A stretch of DNA of 40,719 nucleotides from a virus, in the IMG/VR virus record IMGVR_UViG_3300030419_002795, positions 1-40,719 of that record. One strand, given 5' to 3'. The notes under the pieces were generated by a model. The model worked only from the letters and a program-made list of their open reading frames with translations, made no database searches and was not told where the DNA came from. Below are positions 33,998 through 40,719 of this stretch, piece after piece; position 1 is the stretch's first letter, and every line of letters starts with the position of its first letter. Both the position numbers and the translations under genes were made by a program.

Positions 33998-36453
33998 TGA
34001 TATACTCCTGATGTATTTGTTGGTAATGCACCTACTGCTTGTCCTGTATATTCAACACCTGCTTGTCTTAATAATTCTAAATATCTTTTATATGCTCTTG
34101 GGTCTGCTATAGCTAATGCTCTTTCTTTAATTTTTGTTGCTTTAGCTGGTAGTTTTGTTTCTCTAGTAAAATCATTTGATATTTTTTTTATTGCTTCTCT
34201 ACCAGCAGCAGTATTAACATTCGCCTGTGCAAGTAATGTTTGACCATATGGTTTTGCTAAAAATTTACTAATTTGCCACATCACACCCATAGAAACAGCA
34301 GTACCTAATGGACCACCTAATGAATATCCTAATATACCCATAGAGCCAATACCTATTGCACCTTTAGATAAAATAGCATTTCTTAATACAAAGTTATTAA
34401 GATTGGGTTCTTGTAATAAATAAGGCATTATATTAGTAACTCTATCAAAATTATTATAGATAGTATTACCTAATTGTTTCCCATGTGCTTCTATAAGTCT
34501 TTGTCGCATTAATGGAGTTTTTAGTTCTTTTTCTAATCCTTTTTTTAATGCTGCTGGTGCTTTACCTTCATTTATCATTGGAATTAAATAGTTTTTTTCT
34601 AATATGTCATCTATTTCTGAATTAACTAATGATTTGTATTCTTTTTCACCAATTAATGATTTAAAATATTGTTGGTCTGCTGGATTAGATTTTACCCAAT
34701 ATTTATTCATTACATCACCTATACTTCTTGATGTTCCTGTTGTAGGTAATAAAACATTTGGTATTACTGCACTTGCATCATCAGGCTGTAATTCTTTTTT
34801 TAATACTTTTGTTAGTTGGTTATCTCTACCCATAAAAGCTAATGCTTCTTTATTTAAGTTTACTTCTGCAACCATTGTTCCATACGAATTTTCTGCACGA
34901 CCTAACATTTGACTTAAATCTTCACCAGTTGCACCTATTTGTCCTTTTAATCTTTCTTCTAAAGCTTTTTGTAAGCCTAATAATTTCGCTTTTGCGTGTT
35001 GGTTTTGTGCAGATAAATTTTGTCCTAAAGGTGCAGATGCTTTTATATCTTTGATTTTATCTCTTACATTTGAATATAATCTTAAATAATCTTTTCCTGT
35101 TATATCTCCCTTCCAACCCTTTACTTTCCAGCTTCTAATTCCTGAAAGTATAGATGGTATGATTGAACGCCTAATATAATTAACTGAATCAGCAGATATC
35201 CTAGATATATCTTTACCTATATAATATTTTGAATTTCTATTAGTTGCATTTAATCCTAAATAATCTGCTATTGAGCCAATATTTTCATTATCTTTTGTAA
35301 GTTTTTCTGTTAAATTAAATCTTTTAGTAGATTCTTCTGCTGCTTCTTTTGTTCCAGTATTTATTAAAGCATCATCAAATTCTTTATATGCCTTTTTTTT
35401 AGCATCTATTGCGTGTGATAATTTGTGTTGTATATTTTGTATTAGCGTAGTTCCTGAATTTGTTACTCCTCTACCTTCCCCAATAAGTTGTAAATTAGTA
35501 TTTAAATTAGGGGATAAATCAGGATTTCTAATTATTTCTTCTTTGCCACCAACAGTTTTTCTCATTGTCCATATATTTGCAGCATCACTTTCTGCTAAAT
35601 GTAACCCTGAAATTCCTGTAAATCCATCTTTATCTAAACCAGCATTTAATTTTTTTGTATCTCCAACTATTCTTGCTACTACTTTTTGTACTTGTTCTCT
35701 AAATCTTCCTCTTACTGGACCACCTATAATGGGTAAGACTCCTGATGATTGAAAATATGCTCTTACCATCTCTCCAGTAACTAATCCTAAATAAGGTGTT
35801 AACCCTTCTCTTTCAAAAGCACCTGCTACTTCATCAAGAACTTCTTTTTCTGCTTTAGCAGATAAACCACCACGAGTTACCAGTTTACCTAATAAACTTG
35901 TTTTTCTAGGCATATCTTTTTTTATTTTAGATAATTCTTTATCTCCTTTACTACCTAAATTTTTTATTTGCCTTGATGATAATTGTTGTCCACGACCAAG
36001 CATATTCCCTATTGCATTAGCTGCACCACCAAAAATTAAAGTACCAGCAAAGTCTGTAGCACCAGCTACCCCAACATCTCTAATTTTTTTATTCATTGGA
36101 GCTATAGGTAAATCAGGATTTAAAAGTTCTGCAAATTCTCTATATACAGCAGTAGCTGCACCACCACCAACACCAGCACCAACTGACATTCCACCAATGC
36201 CACCAGCAGCACCACCTATAGCACCTAATGTAGCACCAGTTATTCTCATTGTTGGTTCTGCCCAACCAGGTAAATCTGTTGGGTATTCATCTTCATTAAT
36301 AATGCCTAAATCAATTCCCTTTTGTCTAACATTTTTATAATAGGTTTTTGCATTAATTCTACCTGCTTGTAATAAAGTAGAACCTGTTTTTTTGAATAAG
36401 TTAAATTCTTGATTTATACTGTCTTGTATCTTTTTTCTTTCTAAAGGTGTCAT
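33994..36453 (-). CDS. Large internal / ejection protein
   Basis: 819 residues. Residues about 70-110 are Gly/Ala-rich (G-A-T-L-G-A-I-G-G-A-A-G-G-I-G-G-M-S), a further G-A-T-D-F-A-G-T-L-I-F-G-G-A-A-N-A follows, and near residue 705-735 I-G-I-G-S-M-G-I-L-G-Y-S-L-G-G-P-L-G-T. Such pore-forming Gly helices on a long helical body are typical of podovirus ejection proteins that make the DNA channel across the envelope. Last of the ejection cluster. Confidence 0.7.
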   Translation of the reverse strand: MTPLERKKIQDSINQEFNLFKKTGSTLLQAGRINAKTYYKNVRQKGIDLGIINEDEYPTDLPGWAEPTMRITGATLGAIGGAAGGIGGMSVGAGVGGGAATAVYREFAELLNPDLPIAPMNKKIRDVGVAGATDFAGTLIFGGAANAIGNMLGRGQQLSSRQIKNLGSKGDKELSKIKKDMPRKTSLLGKLVTRGGLSAKAEKEVLDEVAGAFEREGLTPYLGLVTGEMVRAYFQSSGVLPIIGGPVRGRFREQVQKVVARIVGDTKKLNAGLDKDGFTGISGLHLAESDAANIWTMRKTVGGKEEIIRNPDLSPNLNTNLQLIGEGRGVTNSGTTLIQNIQHKLSHAIDAKKKAYKEFDDALINTGTKEAAEESTKRFNLTEKLTKDNENIGSIADYLGLNATNRNSKYYIGKDISRISADSVNYIRRSIIPSILSGIRSWKVKGWKGDITGKDYLRLYSNVRDKIKDIKASAPLGQNLSAQNQHAKAKLLGLQKALEERLKGQIGATGEDLSQMLGRAENSYGTMVAEVNLNKEALAFMGRDNQLTKVLKKELQPDDASAVIPNVLLPTTGTSRSIGDVMNKYWVKSNPADQQYFKSLIGEKEYKSLVNSEIDDILEKNYLIPMINEGKAPAALKKGLEKELKTPLMRQRLIEAHGKQLGNTIYNNFDRVTNIMPYLLQEPNLNNFVLRNAILSKGAIGIGSMGILGYSLGGPLGTAVSMGVMWQISKFLAKPYGQTLLAQANVNTAAGREAIKKISNDFTRETKLPAKATKIKERALAIADPRAYKRYLELLRQAGVEYTGQAVGALPTNTSGVYQ

Positions 36454-36454
36454 A

Positions 36455-37426
36455 TTAATTTCCGAAATAATCTTCTAATTCATCTAAATCTTCAGGTGTA
36501 AATTCACCTGCAAATAAATCATCATTTGCATAAAATTCCTCTCTACCATATCCTGATTGTTCAAATGCACCTAATACAACATCTAGTCTATTTACCATGT
36601 GTTCTAAATCACCTAATTTTTGTGCATATTTTGTTTTATCACTTGCAGTACCTGCACCAGCTAAAAGGTTTTTAAACTGTTGAATTTGGTCGCCAAATAT
36701 TTGTTTTAGTTTTGAGTATTTTGAATAAGCTAAATCATCTCCTTCTAATGCACCTATAGGCATAGTTTTTTGTATTTGTTCTAAAAGAAATTTAGATGGT
36801 CTACCTGAATATAAACTAGCACCTGTTGCTAATATATCTCTATTTAATTGCTCTCTAGCAGCTAATGCTCTATTAGATTCTAAATTTGACATACCAATAG
36901 CAGAACCAACTCTTGCTGCACCCATTTGTAAAGTATCCCAAGCACCAAACGCTTCAGGTATTAGAGCATCTTGTTTTTGTGATTCTACAGAATAAGTCCT
37001 AGGAGCTATTGATGGTGTTGATATTCCACCCATAGCTTTTATCATTTGTGCTGTTGCTGCTTTTGATTGATTTATTGTTCCAAGAATTTCTGTATCATCT
37101 TGTGGAGCAGATAATGCTCTATTAAATGCTTGTCCTGGTGTTTCAAAAGGATTTTGTTTTGAGCCTGTGTAAGTTGTTTCAGCAGCAATTCTAAATAAAT
37201 CATTTATCCCTTTTGCTTCTTTATATTTTGACATTGATTCAGCAGTCAAGTTTCCATCTATTACTGCATCTAATAGATGTAATTTAGGATTTATAAAAGC
37301 TGCTACATCTTCCACATTAATACTTGATGGTATTTGTGGCTCTATCCTATTTCTATTTCTTTCATCTTCTTCAAAAAAACCTGAAAGTTGACTTCCTACA
37401 CTTTGTATATCATCAAATAAACTCAT
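36455..37426 (-). CDS. Internal virion protein
   Basis: 323 residues, helical, acidic at the end (D-L-F-A-G-E-F-T-P-E-D-L-D-E-L-E-D-Y). Contains P-S-S-I-N-V-E-D-V-A-A-F-I-N-P-K-L-H and A-F-G-A-W-D-T-L-Q-M-G-A-A-R-V-G-S. One base separates it from the 819-residue gene. Likely packaged with the DNA, by position. Confidence 0.6.
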   Translation of the reverse strand: MSLFDDIQSVGSQLSGFFEEDERNRNRIEPQIPSSINVEDVAAFINPKLHLLDAVIDGNLTAESMSKYKEAKGINDLFRIAAETTYTGSKQNPFETPGQAFNRALSAPQDDTEILGTINQSKAATAQMIKAMGGISTPSIAPRTYSVESQKQDALIPEAFGAWDTLQMGAARVGSAIGMSNLESNRALAAREQLNRDILATGASLYSGRPSKFLLEQIQKTMPIGALEGDDLAYSKYSKLKQIFGDQIQQFKNLLAGAGTASDKTKYAQKLGDLEHMVNRLDVVLGAFEQSGYGREEFYANDDLFAGEFTPEDLDELEDYFGN

Positions 37427-37434
37427 ATTATCTC

Positions 37435-39084
37435 CTAGCTTAAAAATCCTAAATGTTTATAAAATTCAGGGTCAAGCCAACCTACAGGTCGTTGACCTCG
37501 ATATTCTTGCATTGGTGTCCTATTATTGAACCAACCTTGTCCAAAATTAGGGTCTATTCCTGCAAATCTATTATTTTGATTTGCCATCTGTCCTAAATAG
37601 TTTGCTAAACCAAACAGTTGAGCTGTTCTAGTTGCATCTACAGGAACATTTCCTACTACACTAGAATCTGTATATGTTTTTGTTAATTGACCTGTTTCAG
37701 GGTCTGTACGCATTGATGAAACATTAGGTTGTACTGTGGTTTCTGTAGCTTCACCTACTGTGCCAATTACTTCTCCTTTTGCATTATATATAGGTTCGCC
37801 AATATTTTGATTAGGTACATCAACTGTCCTAGTTCCACTTGCTAATTGTGAATCAGAATAAACCTGATATTCAGGGTCGCCTAATTTATATCCTAATTCC
37901 TTTGGGTGAACATATCTTTTTGAATCAGGGTCAAATATTTTTCTTACATACATTCCTTCATCACCAATATTAAATACTCTTTCTAGCCAGTTTCTATCTT
38001 CACCACCTATAAGCTCAAATTGATTTGGACCACTTTTTTGACCAAATCTTGGGTCATCTTGATTTGTATCTGCTTGTCCAGCTACACCAAAAGCGTATTG
38101 TGCATCTTCTAAAGAAAATTCAGGTTCTATCATTCTTGTAGCTTGTTCTTCAGCATCTTTAATTGCATTAAAAGCAATATTAAACCTATTCGTATCAATT
38201 TGTTCTAATTTCCATAATCTTGCTTCTTCTTCAAATTGAGGGTCAATTCTTGGGTCGACTTCAGAACTAGTTACTCCAATTTTATCTAATAAAGTACCTT
38301 CTCTATTAAAAATTTGCATTTGTTTTTTAAAATCTTCATATGATTCTTCGGTAATTCCTGATGTGGTACTATAAGTAGGATTTCCTTCTTCATCTACTCC
38401 TGTTTGAATAGGAACACTACTTACAGGTTTTAGACCTTTTTGGATATTTTCTCTATATGTTAATTCATTATTAACTACAGGAAATGAAGTACTAGCACCT
38501 GGTCTTGAAGATACATCTGTAACAAAGTTGCCTGTACGCAATCCTTGTCCTATATCAAAATAACCTTCAGGGGAAGCTGCGTATGCACCTGTTCCTAGAA
38601 CACCTACCCCTATACCAGTCGGACTTCCTGCCCATTTAGCACTAGATAATAATCCACGCTTTGTTGCTTCTGCACCTGTACCTAGTCCTTGTCTTATTGT
38701 GGTTAAAAAGCCTTGAGTTGTTCCTTGTGGGTACATTTTACTACCAGCAGTAGGATTTAATGCGTTAAAACCTAATAAATTTGATTTTTGTCCTACTCCA
38801 CCTCTCGTTAATGCAGGAATATTTCTTAAAATAGCTACTTGGTCAGCTTCACCTATTTGAACATTTATAACATTTCTGTTACTTACAACATCTTTACCAC
38901 CTAGTTTTTGTGTTATATTGCCTTTATCTCTTACTTTTCTATAAGTTTCCATTATGTTACTAGCTGTTCTTCGATTAACACCTAGTTCTGACATAAGTTT
39001 AAAAACTCCTTGTTTAGAACCATATCTAGCTAATATTCCTCTAATTGCTGAATATCCTATTGGTACTAATGCTTGTAATGCCAT
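37435..39084 (-). CDS. Internal virion protein with HTH-like N-terminus
   Basis: 549 residues. Residues 20-55 (L-M-S-E-L-G-V-N-R-R-T-A-S-N-I-M-E-T-Y-R) resemble a helix-turn-helix. A Gly-rich hydrophobic patch (G-I-G-V-G-V-L-G-T-G-A-Y) lies around residue 155. Further parts are charged/helical. It starts near the 304-residue gene (10 bases apart). Role in ejection inferred. Confidence 0.6.
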   Translation of the reverse strand: MALQALVPIGYSAIRGILARYGSKQGVFKLMSELGVNRRTASNIMETYRKVRDKGNITQKLGGKDVVSNRNVINVQIGEADQVAILRNIPALTRGGVGQKSNLLGFNALNPTAGSKMYPQGTTQGFLTTIRQGLGTGAEATKRGLLSSAKWAGSPTGIGVGVLGTGAYAASPEGYFDIGQGLRTGNFVTDVSSRPGASTSFPVVNNELTYRENIQKGLKPVSSVPIQTGVDEEGNPTYSTTSGITEESYEDFKKQMQIFNREGTLLDKIGVTSSEVDPRIDPQFEEEARLWKLEQIDTNRFNIAFNAIKDAEEQATRMIEPEFSLEDAQYAFGVAGQADTNQDDPRFGQKSGPNQFELIGGEDRNWLERVFNIGDEGMYVRKIFDPDSKRYVHPKELGYKLGDPEYQVYSDSQLASGTRTVDVPNQNIGEPIYNAKGEVIGTVGEATETTVQPNVSSMRTDPETGQLTKTYTDSSVVGNVPVDATRTAQLFGLANYLGQMANQNNRFAGIDPNFGQGWFNNRTPMQEYRGQRPVGWLDPEFYKHLGFLS

Positions 39085-39094
39085 AATTTATCTC

Positions 39095-40009
39095 CTAATC
39101 AAATAATCCTAATGCTGAACCTACGCCAACTGCTAAACCTATAGGACCTGCATATCGAGCTATATTTAATCCTGAAGAACCTAATATTGGTGCTAACGCA
39201 TCTGAACCTATTGCACCATAAGTTCCTAAACCTGCTGCTGCACCACCTAATGCTCTTTGTCCAAAAGTTGGGTCTTGTCCTTGCATAGTTCCACTTCTTT
39301 CTCCATACCCAGTATTTCCACCAACAATACCACCATAACCTGCTAAAGTTTCATAAGGTCTTGCTTGTTGTGCTTCAAATCTTGCTCTTGCTTCATCAAT
39401 AGCTTGTTGTTGTCTAGCTTGTTCTGCTAACCCAACCTGTCCTAGTGTTTCTGCTGGTACATTCATAGCTGCTAATGTTTGTGGAGCTAATGACATTGCT
39501 CTAGCTTGTTGTGTTAAAGCATTATTATAAGCATCACTATACATTCTTGATGTTACATCTCCAGCTTTCGTTAAATAATCTCCTATTACGCCTTGCTCCA
39601 ATAAGGCTTGTCTGTCGCTATCAAGCTGTCCTGCTCCTGTAGCACTTCTTCTAGCTTGTTGAAGTAATCCTTGCGTTTGTGAGTAAAGAGGTCTTAACGC
39701 AGCTTCTGTTGCTCCTGCTAAATAAGGATTTGTTGCTAAATTCTGTGGTCCTGCTAATGAAAAATTCTGTGCATTAGCTAGATTTTGCGACATTAACGCT
39801 TGTGGTCCTAATGCGTTTAAAACTTGTAAGTTTTCAGCAGTTAATTGTTTTTCTGTCGGAAGTGCAAAAGTTCTTCCAGGATATACTTGTGGTCCACCTT
39901 GATTATATAATCTTTGTGCTTCACTATAAAGATTACTTAAATATGGCTGTTGCCCTTCCCAAGGGATAGACTTCATTGTTTGGCTTCCACCACCACTTCC
40001 TTTACTCAT
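39095..40009 (-). CDS. Gln/Ala-rich internal protein of the ejection cluster
   Basis: 304 residues. M-S-K-G-S-G-G-G-S-Q-T, W-E-G-Q-Q-P-Y-L-S-N-L-Y-S-E-A-Q-R-L, Y-P-G-R-T-F-A is the opening common to podovirus proteins upstream of the ejection genes. Body rich in Gln/Ala helices (Q-A-R-R-S-A-T-G-A-G-Q-L-D-S-D-R-Q-A); a Gly/Ala hydrophobic C-terminus (L-G-G-A-A-A-G-L-G-T-Y-G). GAGGT before ATG. Confidence 0.7.
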   Translation of the reverse strand: MSKGSGGGSQTMKSIPWEGQQPYLSNLYSEAQRLYNQGGPQVYPGRTFALPTEKQLTAENLQVLNALGPQALMSQNLANAQNFSLAGPQNLATNPYLAGATEAALRPLYSQTQGLLQQARRSATGAGQLDSDRQALLEQGVIGDYLTKAGDVTSRMYSDAYNNALTQQARAMSLAPQTLAAMNVPAETLGQVGLAEQARQQQAIDEARARFEAQQARPYETLAGYGGIVGGNTGYGERSGTMQGQDPTFGQRALGGAAAGLGTYGAIGSDALAPILGSSGLNIARYAGPIGLAVGVGSALGLFD

Positions 40010-40018
40010 AATTTACCT

Positions 40019-40447
40019 CTAATGTAATGTTTGTAGTTCTTTTCCAAGAACTGTATATGTATTTTCATATCCAAATTTCTTTAATTTCTTTATAAATCCT
40101 TTTCTACAACAAGTTTCCATAGCTACGCAACCTTGTTCCTTTGCCCATTCTTCCAATGTAAATAATAATTGTTCTGACCAATTATCTAATTCTGTTCCAC
40201 CACAAGTAACAATTCTACAGGTAGTTTTTCTTGGATATTGGACTATTTCTGTAGTTACTACAGAATGAATTTCTTTTTCTTTATTAAAAACTATCCAAAG
40301 TTGCATATCAGAACCTAATAATTTTTCATAAATATCATCTATATTCATTTCTTGTAAGCTCTTATCATTACCCATTTTTACATAGTCTTTACATTCATGC
40401 CAAACTTCATCAATTCTATCTGATGGAATACCTGATATAAAAATCAT
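40019..40447 (-). CDS. GNAT-like phage protein
   Basis: 142 residues. L-L-G-S-D-M-Q-L-W-I-V-F-N, T-T-E-I-V-Q-Y-P-R-K-T-T-C-R-I, C-G-G-T-E-L-D-N-W, L-E-E-W-A-K-E-Q-G-C-V-A-M-E-T and F-I-K-K-L-K-K-F-G-Y is the pattern of the GNAT-like protein frequently found in podovirus tail regions. Acetyltransferase fold by family; substrate unknown. It overlaps the 85-residue gene by ATGA. Confidence 0.75.
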   Translation of the reverse strand: MIFISGIPSDRIDEVWHECKDYVKMGNDKSLQEMNIDDIYEKLLGSDMQLWIVFNKEKEIHSVVTTEIVQYPRKTTCRIVTCGGTELDNWSEQLLFTLEEWAKEQGCVAMETCCRKGFIKKLKKFGYENTYTVLGKELQTLH

Positions 40448-40701
40448 AACTTAACCCAACTACCTGCTGCGTTTCTAAAATAAATTCCTTCACCACTTCC
40501 AGGATTCCAATTAGAGCCATCAGCATAAACTATATCACCTTGTTTAATTCTATCAGGTGCTGCATTTTTAACCTCTATGTATTGGGTAGGGTTTTCTTGT
40601 AATGCTCCTTGTAATTTTAATAATTCTTCAAAGATATATTTTGGTAAATCATCAGGATTATCAGGTACAGGGTTTGGTGTATATCTTGGTGCTTGTGCCA
40701 C
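40444..40701 (-). CDS. Small virion-region protein, GTG start
   Basis: 85 residues. Pro-rich start (Q-A-P-R-Y-T-P-N-P-V-P-D-N-P-D-D-L-P), helix E-E-L-L-K-L-Q-G-A-L, then strands E-V-K-N-A-A-P-D-R-I-K-Q-G-D-I-V-Y-A-D-G-S-N-W-N-P and G-I-Y-F-R-N. The G-S-N-W-N-P-G-S-G pattern fits phage attachment proteins. Here the start is GTG overlapping the TAG of the gp10-like gene; the copy at 1-68 uses ATG after the 274-residue gene. Confidence 0.75.
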   Translation of the reverse strand: MAQAPRYTPNPVPDNPDDLPKYIFEELLKLQGALQENPTQYIEVKNAAPDRIKQGDIVYADGSNWNPGSGEGIYFRNAAGSWVKL

Positions 40702-40719
40702 TATCTTTCTCCCAATACC
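40634..40719. repeat. Terminal near-repeat with the left end
   Basis: 40634-40699 matches 1-66 with two silent differences, and 40701-40719 matches 897-915 with two silent differences. Left-end bases from about 67 to 896 (the 274-residue gene and 4 flanking bases) are absent between these two matches on the right. Confidence 0.9.
40701..40719 (-). CDS. C-terminal fragment of the gp10-like gene
   Basis: Codes V-L-G-E-R-TAG, the same end as the gp10-like gene at 897-2426 (V-L-G-E-R-TAA). Runs off the right edge. It shows that in this version the gp10-like gene is directly next to the 85-residue gene. Confidence 0.85.

Overview
This window looks like a nearly complete genome of an AT-rich, tailed, double-stranded DNA phage with a short tail (podovirus-like). 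It has a DUF5309/SU10-type major capsid protein, a P22-type portal, a head-tail adaptor, a P22 gp10-like tail-needle-platform protein, tail fibres, ejection-type internal proteins and both terminase subunits. There is no integrase, RNA polymerase, DNA polymerase, primase or recognisable endolysin. The base composition and the style of the small proteins suggest a phage of a marine AT-rich bacterium, but no host marker is present, so host is inference. The two window ends carry the same genes with only synonymous differences, as expected from a circular or circularly permuted genome. One end has an extra 274-residue gene that the other lacks.

Layout, treating the sequence as a circle. (1) Late genes, minus strand, run from TerL (about 15.0 kb) down to 1 and continue from 40.7 kb down to 28.56 kb: TerL, portal, small genes, scaffold, capsid, head completion, adaptor, fibre, collar protein, gp10-like protein, variable gene, GNAT-like protein, four internal/ejection proteins, holin-like protein, two exported proteins, small membrane proteins, DUF3310, metallophosphoesterase and, last, TerS. 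Many neighbours overlap by TAATG or ATGA. (2) Early/middle genes, minus strand, 25.4 to 15.6 kb: single-strand annealing protein, YqaJ-type exonuclease, a protein with an SSB-like tail, an HNH nuclease, HTH and zinc proteins, many unknown small genes, and a SprT-like metalloprotease. (3) A plus-strand operon, 25.7 to 28.56 kb: helicase-loader-like protein, small genes, an HTH protein, then after a strong terminator a Ref-like HNH protein and an antiterminator-Q-like zinc protein that converges on TerS.

The most unusual feature is a 21-bp DNA element, GTTAAC-N8-TTTTGAC with near-fixed spacing, found about 15 times, only between 15.4 and 28.8 kb. It mostly lies between a gene's stop codon or terminator and the next gene. 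It overlaps coding sequence in different reading frames, so it is selected as DNA. It resembles the stoperator or boundary-sequence systems of other phages, but the motif itself is one I do not recognise. Several minus-strand genes have a second shared element, a conserved extended -10 promoter; at two genes it sits so near the ATG that the mRNA should be leaderless. Other notable points are a 15/16 match to the bacterial parS centromere site, a candidate -1 ribosomal frameshift, a palindromic operator cluster in the divergent promoter region, and tail-fibre repeats that are conserved as protein but diverged as DNA.

Several small genes listed here (for example 10570-10755, 11174-11311, 19815-19967, 20199-20378, 21178-21339, 23813-23959, 26396-26533, 26572-26694) were found by reading the sequence directly. 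Their calls rest on ribosome-binding sites, tight packing and motif content.
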